Assembly: GCF_042657065.1 (NCBI RefSeq)
Contig: NZ_JBHSNF010000002.1
Location: 806,001-870,000, forward strand
DNA length: 64,000 bases
Source: Rhodanobacter ginsengisoli
GTDB taxonomy: Bacteria > Pseudomonadota > Gammaproteobacteria > Xanthomonadales > Rhodanobacteraceae
Direction: 5' to 3'
Shown: positions 34,678-43,532 of the stretch, one piece after another
How positions within the stretch are numbered: position 1 is the first letter of the stretch
Layout of the letters: each line of letters opens with the position of its first letter
The notes under the pieces: generated by a model
The model's input: only the letters and a program-made list of their open reading frames with translations
What the model was told of the DNA's origin: nothing
Database searches by the model: none
Made by a program: the position numbers and the translations under genes

Positions 34678-35050
34678 GCTGACGCGACCGCTCAGCCAGC
34701 CGCCGGTGACGGCGACCCGGCGATCGCCATGACGGCAGGAAGGCAGCTCACCCTGAGGTGAGCCGATGATGGCGGCGCGGCGATCGGCATGAGCGAAAAA
34801 CTCTCTTCAAACAGGCGGGTGCAGGCGCACCATGATGCCACAAGCACCCATCCGGCAATCGGCCGGCCGATGCCATCGGCATGAGCGCACCGGCCTCGAC
34901 AGGCGGCTGTCCGGATCTTTTGCCATGTCGCAGTGCAGCTACATCGTGATGGCGAATGGGTTACGCTTCGTCGGATGTGGCCCGTTCTGGGGCGCACGGC
35001 GCAGGTGGCGTCACGACGCCTCCACGGTTTGAACAATGCACGGAAAAGAT
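34678..35050. other. Intergenic region with imperfect direct repeats
   Basis: About 370 bases between dgkA and the transporter gene, with no convincing gene. It contains three related copies of CGATCGGCATGAGCG-like sequence, at 34721, 34781 and about 34873, the first two exactly 60 bases apart. A perfect hairpin GCTCACC-CTGA-GGTGAGC sits at 34746-34763. Together they look like decayed repeat units or multiple regulatory sites. Confidence 0.35.
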
Positions 35051-36592
35051 ATGGCAACCCAGAATCCGCCCGTCTCACAGACTCGCTCCTTCAGCACCGT
35101 CTTCCTGATCGAAATGTGGGAGCGTTTCGGCTACTACGGCATGCAGGCGCTCATCGTGTATTACATGGTGCAGCGTCTTGGCTTTGCCGATGACAAGGCC
35201 AATCTGGTCTGGAGCGCGGCGGCGGCACTGATCTACGTGGCACCGGCGATCGGCGGCTGGGTCGGCGACAAGATCCTCGGCACCCGACGCACGATGCTGA
35301 TCGGCGCCACCATCCTCTCCCTCGGCTACGCCCTGATGGCGGTACCGGGCCAGAGCGTGTGGTTCCTGTATTGCTCGCTCGGTGTGATCGTGGTCGGCAA
35401 CGGCCTGTTCAAGCCGAATGCCGGCAACCTGGTGCGCAAGATCTACGACGGCGACGACTCCAAGATCGACAGCGCGTTCACCATCTACTACATGGCCGTG
35501 AACATCGGCTCGACCATCTCGATGCTGCTCACACCCTGGATCAAGGACTACGTGAACCAGCGCTACGGCCATGAACTGGGCTGGCATGCTGCGTTTGCCG
35601 TTTGTGCGTTCGGGTTGCTGGTGGGCCTGACCAACTACATGGTGATGCGCCATACCCTGAGGCACGTGGGTTCGGCGCCCGACGAGCAGCCCGTGCACTC
35701 CGGCAAGCTGACCGCGGTACTGGGTGTCGGTGTGCTGGCCGTCTTCGCCGCGGCATACGTGCTCGGCCACGAGTCCGTCGCACGGATCTTCGTCTATGTG
35801 GCCGGCGCCGTGGTGCTGGCGATCTTCGCCTACCTGATCAGCAGCAGCGAGCGCTCGGAGCGCGCGGGTCTGATCGCCGCGCTCGTACTCACCGTGCAGA
35901 CGGTTTTCTTCTTCGTGTTCTACCAGCAGATGTCGACGTCGCTGAACCTGTTCGCCCTGCGCAACGTGAATCCGAGCTTCGACGTTTTCGGCTTCCACCT
36001 GTGGAACTGGTCGCCTGCGCAGTTCCAGTCGTTCAACCCGATCTGGATCTTCATCCTCAGCCCGATCCTGGCGTTGCTGTACAGCGCCGCGGGGCGCAAC
36101 GGCAAGGACATGTCGATCGCGACCAAGTTTGCGCTCGGCTTCGCCGCCGTCGCGCTGGGATTCTTCATCTACAGCTGGGCCAACCATTTCGCGGTGGACG
36201 GCAAGACCAGTTCGTGGGTGATGGTATGGGGCTACGGCGCCTCGTCACTGGGCGAACTGCTGGTCAGCGGCCTGGGCCTGGCCATGATTGCCCGCTACGT
36301 GCCGGAGCGCATGGGCGGCTTCATGATGGGAGCCTACTTCGTGGCATCGGGCATTTCCCAGTACCTGGGTGGCATCGTCGCCAATTTCGCCAGCATCCCG
36401 GAGAACATCACCGACCCGCTGCAGACCATGCCGATCTACACCGCACTGTTCGCCAAACTGGGTTGGGCCGGCATCGCCTGCACCGTGATCGCGCTGGCCG
36501 TGTTGCCGCTGATGAAAAAGCTGTCCGCCGAGCATCATTCGCACAACATCGCCACCGACAGCCCGCTGCCGACGATCGGTTCGGAACAGTAG
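35051..36592 (+). CDS. POT/PTR2 family proton-dependent oligopeptide transporter
   Basis: A protein of 513 residues from the ATG at 35051 (an ATG at 35036 is also in frame). FLIEMWERFGYYGMQALIVYY carries the ExxERFxYY motif for proton coupling and peptide binding in helix 1. GWVGDKILGTRRTMLIGA and YYMAVNIGS are the other PTR2 marks. About 14 membrane spans fit the DtpA/YjdL type. It imports di- and tripeptides with protons. It is a single gene closed by a strong hairpin. The secreted S9 peptidase nearby could supply its substrates, though that is only suggestive. Confidence 0.9.
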   Translation: MATQNPPVSQTRSFSTVFLIEMWERFGYYGMQALIVYYMVQRLGFADDKANLVWSAAAALIYVAPAIGGWVGDKILGTRRTMLIGATILSLGYALMAVPGQSVWFLYCSLGVIVVGNGLFKPNAGNLVRKIYDGDDSKIDSAFTIYYMAVNIGSTISMLLTPWIKDYVNQRYGHELGWHAAFAVCAFGLLVGLTNYMVMRHTLRHVGSAPDEQPVHSGKLTAVLGVGVLAVFAAAYVLGHESVARIFVYVAGAVVLAIFAYLISSSERSERAGLIAALVLTVQTVFFFVFYQQMSTSLNLFALRNVNPSFDVFGFHLWNWSPAQFQSFNPIWIFILSPILALLYSAAGRNGKDMSIATKFALGFAAVALGFFIYSWANHFAVDGKTSSWVMVWGYGASSLGELLVSGLGLAMIARYVPERMGGFMMGAYFVASGISQYLGGIVANFASIPENITDPLQTMPIYTALFAKLGWAGIACTVIALAVLPLMKKLSAEHHSHNIATDSPLPTIGSEQ

Positions 36593-36602
36593 AATATTGA
36601 TC

Positions 36603-36640
36603 ATCGCCATGGTCCGCCCCGCGCGGATCATGGCGATTTG
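36603..36640 (+). terminator. Terminator after the POT transporter gene
   Basis: ATCGCCATGGTCCGC (36603-36617) and GCGGATCATGGCGAT (36623-36637) form a 15-bp stem with one G-U pair and a five-base loop, followed by TTTG. It is 10 bases after the transporter stop and 25 before regB, so it probably separates the two units. Confidence 0.7.
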
Positions 36641-36662
36641 ACCGGGAACCCGCTCCGCCGCC

Positions 36663-37931
36663 ATGCCACACCGGCACGTCCAACGCACTGGCCCGTTCGC
36701 CCTGGCGCGCACCCTGGCCTGGCTGCGGCTGTGCGCCATCGCGGGGCAAAGCGTGGCGGTGCTGGTCTGCTCCGAATGGATGCACCTGGGGATACCACTG
36801 CTGCCCATGCTGCTCGGCATCGGCCTGCTCGCGGTATTCGGCGTTTTCGCCGCCTGGCGGCTGGGCCAGCCCTGGCCCTTGCGCGAATGGGAGACCATCG
36901 GCCACATCGCGGTCGACACGCTGGTACTGGGCTACCTGCTGTACTTCAGCGGCGGTGCCACCAACCCGTTCATCACCCTGCTGCTGGTGCCGATCGCACT
37001 CTGCGCGGCGGCGTTGTCCGTGGAGGCCCTGCTGGCGGTCTCGGTGCTGGCCGGGCTGGCCTATCTGCTGCTGCTGCGCTGGTACGTGCCGCTGCCCAGA
37101 CCGGTACACGACAACATCGACTTCTCGCTGCACGTGATCGGGATGGCGGTGAACTTCATCATCACCGCCGTGCTGCTGGGCTTCTTCATCAACCGGCTGG
37201 CTTATGCATTGCGCCTGCAGCAGCTGGAAGTGCAACGCATACGCGAGCGGGCGCTGCGCGACGAGGGCATCCTCGCCATTGCGACCCAGGCTGCCGGTGC
37301 GGCGCACGAGCTCAACACACCGCTGTCGACCATGCGCACCCTGTTGCCCGAACTGCGTCACGAGCATGCCGGCGACACCTTGCTGGCCGAGGATCTGGCG
37401 CTGCTGGAGGGCCAGGTCGATCGCTGCCGCACGATCCTGCGTGAGATGGTGGCGTTCGGCAAGGCGCAGCTTTCACAGGAGCCGGAACGGCTCAGCGTGG
37501 CGCAATTCATCCATGGCTGCCTGGAACGCTTTCAACTGCTGCGGCCGGAGGCGGAGCTGGCCCTGACCCTGGACGAAGCGACCGGGCGAACCGTGCTGCG
37601 CACGCCGCCGGGCCTTCGCCACGCCCTGCTCAACCTGCTCAACAACGCCGCCGACGCCTCGGTCATCCGGCATTCCAACGCCGTGGCACTGCTGGTCTGC
37701 CGTGACGAGGGCTGGCTGCATCTGCGGGTACGCGACCATGGCCCCGGCTTTGACACGAACGGCGAATTCATCTTGCTCGGCTACTCGCAGAAGCCCGCGG
37801 GACTGGGTATCGGCCTGGCCCTGGCCGAAGCCACCGCCGAACGACTCAACGGTGAGCTGGTCGCGCACAATACGGAAGATGGCGCCGAGGTCTGTCTGCG
37901 CCTGCCGCTGGCGGTAGTCGCGGAAAAATAG
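36663..37931 (+). CDS. regB: RegB/PrrB-type redox sensor histidine kinase
   Basis: A 422-residue inner-membrane kinase with about six N-terminal spans. The quinone-sensing heptad GGATNPF, diagnostic of RegB/PrrB, is at residues 97-103. The phosphorylated His is His215 in AAGAAHELNTPLS. Cys255 in VDRCRTIL is exactly 40 residues later, the spacing between His225 and redox-active Cys265 of Rhodobacter RegB. The ATPase domain has LLNLLNNAADAS, RDHGPGF and GLGIGLALAEA. It pairs with RegA 85 bases downstream and probably responds to the respiratory quinone pool. Confidence 0.93.
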   Translation: MPHRHVQRTGPFALARTLAWLRLCAIAGQSVAVLVCSEWMHLGIPLLPMLLGIGLLAVFGVFAAWRLGQPWPLREWETIGHIAVDTLVLGYLLYFSGGATNPFITLLLVPIALCAAALSVEALLAVSVLAGLAYLLLLRWYVPLPRPVHDNIDFSLHVIGMAVNFIITAVLLGFFINRLAYALRLQQLEVQRIRERALRDEGILAIATQAAGAAHELNTPLSTMRTLLPELRHEHAGDTLLAEDLALLEGQVDRCRTILREMVAFGKAQLSQEPERLSVAQFIHGCLERFQLLRPEAELALTLDEATGRTVLRTPPGLRHALLNLLNNAADASVIRHSNAVALLVCRDEGWLHLRVRDHGPGFDTNGEFILLGYSQKPAGLGIGLALAEATAERLNGELVAHNTEDGAEVCLRLPLAVVAEK

Positions 37932-38016
37932 GTCCCCGGCGCCAAAACACGGCGGACGTGCAAGCGAAAGCACTTCCGGCAAGAATGACGATTGATCCAT
38001 TTCAGGAAGCCACAAC

Positions 38017-38601
38017 ATGACCGAGTTGCCTCAAGCCGCCGCGGCGCGTCCCCTGCTGCTGGTCGACGACGACGCCACCTTCCTGCGCGTGCTGGCGCGC
38101 GCACTCGGCTCGCGCGGCTTCGAGGTCATCACTGCCAGCAATTTCGACGAGGCCCGCGCGCTGACCCGCCGGCACCGTCCGCGCTACTGCGTGCTCGACC
38201 TCAAGCTAGGCGAGGAAAACGGTCTGCGTCTGATTCCCGAGCTGCATACCCTGGTCCCCGACCTGCGCGTATTGCTGCTGACGGGCTACGCCTCGATCGC
38301 CACCGCGGTGGAAGCGATCAAGCGCGGCGCCCACGACTACCTGGCCAAGCCGGTCGACGCCGATGCGGTGGTGCGCGCCCTGCTCGATGGCGACGGCGAC
38401 ACCGAGGACAGCGACCTGCCCGACGCCCCCGAGCAGCCACTGGCGCTGCGGCGGCTGGAATGGGAACACATCCAGCGCGTGCTGACCGAGTGCGACGGCA
38501 ACATCTCCGAAACCGCGCGCCGTCTGGGCATGCACCGCCGTACCCTGCAGCGCAAGCTGAGCAAGCACCCGGTGCGTGAGCGGTCCGAACGGGACGACTG
38601 A
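38017..38601 (+). CDS. regA: RegA/PrrA-type response regulator
   Basis: A 194-residue regulator with a receiver domain (phosphoacceptor Asp61 in YCVLDLKLGEENG, then LTGYASIATAVEAIKRGA and the conserved Lys in AKPVD). A short acidic, Pro-containing linker follows, then a Fis-type helix-turn-helix. The end WEHIQRVLTECDGNISETA and RRLGMHRRTLQRKL is almost invariant in RegA/PrrA/ActR. It is the partner of RegB and a global regulator of respiration or energy metabolism in other bacteria. Targets here are unknown. It converges with the peptidase gene at 38625. Confidence 0.94.
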   Translation: MTELPQAAAARPLLLVDDDATFLRVLARALGSRGFEVITASNFDEARALTRRHRPRYCVLDLKLGEENGLRLIPELHTLVPDLRVLLLTGYASIATAVEAIKRGAHDYLAKPVDADAVVRALLDGDGDTEDSDLPDAPEQPLALRRLEWEHIQRVLTECDGNISETARRLGMHRRTLQRKLSKHPVRERSERDD

Positions 38602-38624
38602 AAGCAGCCAGGGCGCGCGTGCGG

Positions 38625-39665
38625 CTACGGAGAGACGCCGCTCTCCACCGGCAGCTCGGTGGTGCCATCGTCCTCGTCGCCGTAGATCGCCACGTGCGGC
38701 ACCCCGTCACCGCCAATCCAGCCACGGTACATGCCGTCGGTATTGAACGGGATCGAGATGTGGCCTTCGGCGTCCAGCGCGATCGCACCGCCGTTGCCGC
38801 CCAATGCCGGAATTTCCTGGTTGATCACCTCGGCTGCGGCGCGCTTGATCGGCACCCGCACCTGGGTGACTTTCATGCAGATCTCATGCGCCGCCACGGT
38901 GCGGATATAGAACTCGCCCCAGCCGGTGGCGGAGACCGCGCAGCCGCTGTTGGCATAGGTGCCGGCGCCGATGATCGGTGAATCGCCGATGCGACCCCAG
39001 CGTTTGTCGGTCATGCCGCCGGTGGACGTCCCCGCGGCCAGGTGCCCTTGCGCATCCAGCGCCACCGCGCCCACGGTGCCGAAGTGTTTGGCCGTCTCGA
39101 CGTCCCCATGCGGCTTCTTCGCCGCGTCCTCCTTCAACGCCTTCTGCAGTTGCTGCCAGCGCTCATCGGTGCGGAAATAGGCGGCATCGACCAGCGGCAT
39201 GCCGATCTCTTTCGCGAACTCCTCGGCACCGTCGCCGGCCAGCATCACATGCGACGACTTTTCCATCACGGCGCGAGCCAGCAGGATCGGATTCTTCACC
39301 CGCTGCACGTCCGCCACCGCTCCCGCGCTCAGCGTGTTGCCGTCCATGATCGCCGCGTCGAGCTCGTTGCGCCCGTCATGGGTGAACACCGAACCCTTGC
39401 CTGCATTGAAGTTCGGATCGTCCTCCAGCACGACAAGCGCCGCCGCCACCGCATCCAGTGAACTCTTGCCCGCCTTGAGCTCGGCATAGCCGCTTTTCAG
39501 CGCCAGGGTGAGCGCCGCGCGAATCGCCTTCTCCCTGACGGGCGTCATCTCGCGCCTGATCACCCCGGCACCGCCGTGGATCACCAGTACGGGCGGGGTA
39601 GCGGCTTGGCTCATGCTGGCGATCCCAAGAGCGGCAACGGCGACGAGCAAACAATGCGGTTTCAC
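38625..39665 (-). CDS. Isoaspartyl peptidase/L-asparaginase (Ntn hydrolase)
   Basis: A 346-residue protein with a signal peptide ending near SMSQAA, so it is periplasmic. VLVIHGGAG, ALVVLEDDPNFNAGKGSVF and MDGNTLSAGAVA belong to the alpha subunit. The autoproteolytic site is GTVGAVALD, where Thr197 becomes the new N-terminal nucleophile of the beta subunit. GGMTDKRWGRIGDSPIIGAG is the substrate loop. Such enzymes release aspartate from isoAsp-peptides or hydrolyse asparagine. The protein matches plant-type asparaginases (family T2). It is alone on its strand here. Confidence 0.9.
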   Translation of the reverse strand: MKPHCLLVAVAALGIASMSQAATPPVLVIHGGAGVIRREMTPVREKAIRAALTLALKSGYAELKAGKSSLDAVAAALVVLEDDPNFNAGKGSVFTHDGRNELDAAIMDGNTLSAGAVADVQRVKNPILLARAVMEKSSHVMLAGDGAEEFAKEIGMPLVDAAYFRTDERWQQLQKALKEDAAKKPHGDVETAKHFGTVGAVALDAQGHLAAGTSTGGMTDKRWGRIGDSPIIGAGTYANSGCAVSATGWGEFYIRTVAAHEICMKVTQVRVPIKRAAAEVINQEIPALGGNGGAIALDAEGHISIPFNTDGMYRGWIGGDGVPHVAIYGDEDDGTTELPVESGVSP

Positions 39666-39801
39666 ACGGCGATCCCTCGATGGCTGCAGGAAAGTATAGC
39701 TAGCGGCAGCCTCCGCCCAGCACCGGACCCGTCACATCCACGGGAGGACTGACGCTGTGAGAACAGCATATTCCAGCCGATCGCCGCAGCAAGTGCCGAA
39801 C

Positions 39802-41580
39802 TCAGGCGCGCCCGGTCTTTCCTGCGGCTTCCGCCGCACGTGCTGGACAGCCTTCCAATGGCGTCACGTCCATCACATAACGGGACCTTCCATCCAGAGT
39901 CCCGCCGTCAGCATGCAGGATTTTGCTGAACGCGCCGCTCAGGCGCTTCCTGGCAAGCAGTGCGTGACCGGCATCATAAATCGCCAGATCGACCTGCATC
40001 CGACGGTCCGGCGCCGGCTCCGCGGTCGCATCGACCATCCAGTCGTTGATCTTGAATGACGAGGTCTTGCCAGCCGTCGTGCACAACGTCAGCGTCGCCC
40101 GTCGCACGTTGGTACTGCGCCCCTCGTCGGTGGCCAGTTCGATCGCCATGTTGAGCTGGTATTCCCGCGTGGCCGGCGCGGCGACCGCAACCGGCGATGA
40201 AGCCGCGGCTGGGGCATCGCCGATATCGGCGAGTGGTATCCCGGCACAACCTGGCGTCGGCGTTATTCCGAGCTTGATTGTGTTGTCTTCGAGACGACTG
40301 TTGTCGAGACGACTGCCTTCGATCACCTGACCAAAAACGATGGCCGCTTGCAGCCCCGGCAAGGTGCGCACGACCGGCTTGCCGGACATCGTGCGCACCT
40401 TGCCGGCACCCCGGTCGAAGCGGGTACCGATCTGCGTGCGGATTTCAAGCTGCCCGTCAGCCACCGGCGATACCGAGAAACTGCCCAGCCACGAGAGCTT
40501 GTCGCCATCGGTGCCGCTCACCCGCGCAGGTTCGCCCGACTTCACGCAGCGGATAAAGTGCATCGCGTCCGGATGACCACCCATCGTCACGTCGATCTTC
40601 AGGGTGTACTGGCCGGATGTGCCCTTTCCACCTTGTGCTGGTGACGATGGAGTCGAGGCATACACTGCGCCTGCGACGAGTGTGACAGACAGGGCCATGA
40701 AGGCTGCGCCGCTGCGTTGGCGAGCGGGAGTGGGCTGCCTCAGTTTCAACATCGCAATGCGCTCCGTGATGGGATGACGCGGTGACCACAGGCAACCCAC
40801 CGGCAACGCGAAAGCAGCCGACTGGGTCTTCAACATCGCATTCGCATAGCTGCGCCGCCGGGCACCGTGCTCACGCAGCACGGCGGCATCGCAGGCCAGT
40901 TCCTGATCATGACGCAGCGCGGCCAGTGCCCACCACGCCAGTGGATGGAACCAGAACATTCCCGCGACGATCTGCCCGAGCAGACACCACCAGCCATCAC
41001 GGCGACACGCATGCATGGTTTCGTGGGCGAGGATCAAGGCCTGCTCGGTGGAGTCGTAACGCAACGCAAAATCCGACGGCAGCACGATTCGCGCACGCCA
41101 TGCACCAACCAGCGCAGGCCCCACTTGCGGCGACGTTGCGCGCAACACTGGCCAGCGCGCGCCGACATCGCTGATCAACGTGGCACCCTGCAGGCGCCGG
41201 CGATAACGCCATTGCAGCCAGGCGGCGAGTGCCATGGAGATCGCGGCGCCAGCCAGCCAGCACATCAGCACGACGAGGCGCCAGCCGGGACTGCTTCCGG
41301 CGGCGTCAGGTACCGGCAGCGCCGCCGTGGCCGAGGTCACCGCATACACCACCGTCGGCATGGCGCCGAGTTGGGTCGCTGCAACATGTGGCAACTGGCT
41401 GGCCAGCATCGCCAGCGGCGGCAGCAACCACAGCGTGCAGGCGCGTTCGGCACCAAACAGCCGCCGGCAGGACCTGCGCAGCGCCAGCACCAACAGCACC
41501 CCTACGGTGAAAGCAAGCAGCATCAGCCAGCCATGTCCAAGCCAGTCGATGTCGAAGGGATCAGGACTGTTCATCGTCAA
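39802..41580 (-). CDS. M56 (BlaR1-like) membrane metallopeptidase
   Basis: A protein of 592 residues with four hydrophobic spans in the N-terminal third. The zinc motif HETMH is at residues 186-190, after ILA and followed by RRDGWW, typical of BlaR1/MecR1 signal-transducing peptidases. The penicillin-binding sensor domain of BlaR1 is absent. The C-terminal 300 residues form a periplasmic domain containing GQYTLKIDVTMGG and repeated beta segments. It overlaps blaI by 20 bases, so the two are made together. The inferred job is to cleave or inactivate BlaI when an envelope signal is sensed. Which signal is unknown. Confidence 0.83.
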   Translation of the reverse strand: MTMNSPDPFDIDWLGHGWLMLLAFTVGVLLVLALRRSCRRLFGAERACTLWLLPPLAMLASQLPHVAATQLGAMPTVVYAVTSATAALPVPDAAGSSPGWRLVVLMCWLAGAAISMALAAWLQWRYRRRLQGATLISDVGARWPVLRATSPQVGPALVGAWRARIVLPSDFALRYDSTEQALILAHETMHACRRDGWWCLLGQIVAGMFWFHPLAWWALAALRHDQELACDAAVLREHGARRRSYANAMLKTQSAAFALPVGCLWSPRHPITERIAMLKLRQPTPARQRSGAAFMALSVTLVAGAVYASTPSSPAQGGKGTSGQYTLKIDVTMGGHPDAMHFIRCVKSGEPARVSGTDGDKLSWLGSFSVSPVADGQLEIRTQIGTRFDRGAGKVRTMSGKPVVRTLPGLQAAIVFGQVIEGSRLDNSRLEDNTIKLGITPTPGCAGIPLADIGDAPAAASSPVAVAAPATREYQLNMAIELATDEGRSTNVRRATLTLCTTAGKTSSFKINDWMVDATAEPAPDRRMQVDLAIYDAGHALLARKRLSGAFSKILHADGGTLDGRSRYVMDVTPLEGCPARAAEAAGKTGRA

Positions 41581-41932
41581 GATCCCTGAGCAACTTGCGC
41601 AGTTCGGCGATGTCCTTCTTCGACAGCTTGCGCTGTTCCGAGAAGTGCGCCACCAGCGGCGCCACCCGCCCGCCGAACAGGCGATCGAGCAGTCCCTTGC
41701 TCTCCTGCTGCACGTAGTCCTCGCGCGTCAGCAACGGGCTGTACAGGTAACGTCGCCCATCACGCTCGGCATGCACGGCTTTCTTCCTGAGCAGGCGGTT
41801 GAGCAGGGACTTCACCGTGCCCTCCTGCCAGTTCTGCGCCGGGCCCACCTCGGCAAGAATCTCCTCGGCCGCGCGTGGCGCCCTGTTCCACAGCACCTCC
41901 ATCACCACTGCTTCCGCTTCGCTGATCGCCAT
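41561..41932 (-). CDS. blaI: BlaI/MecI/CopY-family repressor
   Basis: A protein of 123 residues from the ATG at 41932. The winged-helix pattern ISEAEAVVMEVLWNRAP, WQEGTVKSLLNRLLRKKAV and RDGRRYLYSPLL is the Penicillinase_R family. The C-terminal helix for dimerisation and proteolysis follows. Two TACANNTGTA operators lie 10-48 bases upstream, so it almost certainly represses its own transcription and that of the M56 gene. The divergent CoA-transferase gene starts 210 bases away and could share this control. Confidence 0.92.
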   Translation of the reverse strand: MAISEAEAVVMEVLWNRAPRAAEEILAEVGPAQNWQEGTVKSLLNRLLRKKAVHAERDGRRYLYSPLLTREDYVQQESKGLLDRLFGGRVAPLVAHFSEQRKLSKKDIAELRKLLRDLDDEQS

Positions 41933-41941
41933 GACGCACCG

Positions 41942-41979
41942 TTTACACATGTAAGTAAAGTGATGTTTACACGTGTAAA
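41942..41979. promoter_or_regulatory. Pair of BlaI operators
   Basis: TTTACACATGTAA (41942-41954) and the perfect palindrome TTTACACGTGTAAA (41966-41979) each contain TACANNTGTA, the consensus for BlaI/MecI/CopY repressors. The two centres are 24 bases apart, and the nearer one begins about 10 bases before the blaI start, a position suited to autorepression. The region is shared with the divergent CoA-transferase gene. Confidence 0.85.
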
Positions 41980-42142
41980 TACTCTCGTCAAGCTCGCGTC
42001 GCGTGACTTGGCCTCGCCTGCCGATTCTGCCCTCCATGCAGCGGCAGGCTCCGGTGTCCATCGCCTGCGACCTTGGTACGAGGCGGGCCACGTTCAATCC
42101 GTCGTATCCTTGGCAGCTGACTCTCCTGCAGGAAGGCTTCCG

Positions 42143-43501
42143 ATGGACAAGGTTTACCCAAGCGCCGCGAAGGCACTCGAAGGGCTGCTGGTCGACAACA
42201 TGACGATTGCCGCCGGCGGCTTCGGCCTGTGCGGCATTCCCGAGAACCTGATCGGGGCCCTGCTGGAAGCCGGCACCCGGGGCCTGACCATCGTCGGCAA
42301 CAATGCCGGCGTGGACGACTTCGGCATGGGCCCGCTGCTGAAGACCCACCAGGTCAAGCGCGTGTACGCCTCCTATGTGGGCGAGAACAAGGAGTTCGAA
42401 CGCCAGGTGCTGGCCGGCGAACTGGAACTGCACCTGACCCCGCAGGGCACGCTGGCCGAGAAGCTGCGTGCCGGCGGTGCCGGCATCCCCGGCTTCTACA
42501 CCCGCACCGGCTTCGGCACCAAGCTGGCCGAGGGCAAGGAGACCAAGGTCTTCAACGGCAAGGAATACGTGCTGGAAGAGGCGATCCACGCCGACCTGTC
42601 GATCGTCAAGGCGTGGAAGGGCGACGCCCACGGCAACCTGGTGTTTCACGCCACCGCGCGCAACTTCAACCCGATGATCGCCACCTGCGGCAATATCTGC
42701 GTGGCCGAAGTCGAGGAACTGGTGCCGGTCGGCTCGATCGACCCGGATGCGGTGCATGTGCCGGGCATCTACGTCGACCGCATCGTCCAGGGCGCGAGCT
42801 ACGAGAAGCGGATCGAGTTCCGTACCATCGCCGGCGCCAATACCGGCAAGGAGAACCCGGTACGTACCGCGATGGCGATGCGCGCGGCGAAGGAACTGCG
42901 CGACGGCTACTACGTCAACCTGGGTATCGGCATCCCGACCCTGGTGGCGAACTACATCCCTGAGGGCATCAACGTGACCCTGCAGTCGGAGAACGGCCTG
43001 CTCGGCATCGGCCCGTTCCCGGACGACGCCCACGTCGATCCCGACCTGATCAACGCCGGCAAGCAGACCATCACCACCCTGCCCGGTTCGAGTTTCTTCT
43101 CCAGCGCCGACTCGTTCGCGATGATCCGCGGTGGCCACATCGACCTGTCGATCCTGGGCGGGCTGGAGGTGTCCTGCAACGGTGACCTGGCGAACTGGAT
43201 GGTGCCCGGCAAGATGGTCAAGGGCCCGGGCGGCGCGATGGACCTGGTCAGCGGAGTCCGCCGCGTGGTGGTGCTGATGGAGCACAACGCGAAGGACGGT
43301 TCGCCGAAGATCAAGAACCAGTGCGACCTGCCGTTGACCGGCAAGCAGGTAGTCGACCTGATCATCACCGACCTGTGCGTGTTCAAGGTGCACAAGGTCG
43401 AGGGCCTGGTGCTGACCGAACTCAACGAAGGCGTCAGCGTGGATGACGTGAGGGCACGGACCGGCTGCTCGTTTGCGGTGGATCCTGCGCTGGCCGGCTG
43501 A
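42143..43501 (+). CDS. Single-chain 3-oxoacid CoA-transferase (SCOT, A-B fusion)
   Basis: A protein of 452 residues from the ATG at 42143, with GCAGGAAG upstream. The first half (residues 1-230) is subunit A with AGGFGLCGIPENLIGAL and HATARNFNPM. The second half, from MAMRAAKELRDGYYVNLGIG, is subunit B, with the catalytic Glu283 in SENGLLGIG. In most bacteria these are two genes, scoA and scoB. Here they are one frame joined by a linker around GANTGKENPV, as in animal SCOT. It transfers CoA from succinyl-CoA to acetoacetate. It is divergent from blaI. Confidence 0.9.
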   Translation: MDKVYPSAAKALEGLLVDNMTIAAGGFGLCGIPENLIGALLEAGTRGLTIVGNNAGVDDFGMGPLLKTHQVKRVYASYVGENKEFERQVLAGELELHLTPQGTLAEKLRAGGAGIPGFYTRTGFGTKLAEGKETKVFNGKEYVLEEAIHADLSIVKAWKGDAHGNLVFHATARNFNPMIATCGNICVAEVEELVPVGSIDPDAVHVPGIYVDRIVQGASYEKRIEFRTIAGANTGKENPVRTAMAMRAAKELRDGYYVNLGIGIPTLVANYIPEGINVTLQSENGLLGIGPFPDDAHVDPDLINAGKQTITTLPGSSFFSSADSFAMIRGGHIDLSILGGLEVSCNGDLANWMVPGKMVKGPGGAMDLVSGVRRVVVLMEHNAKDGSPKIKNQCDLPLTGKQVVDLIITDLCVFKVHKVEGLVLTELNEGVSVDDVRARTGCSFAVDPALAG

Positions 43502-43532
43502 CCCGATATGGATGGGGTCGCCCCCATCGGCG

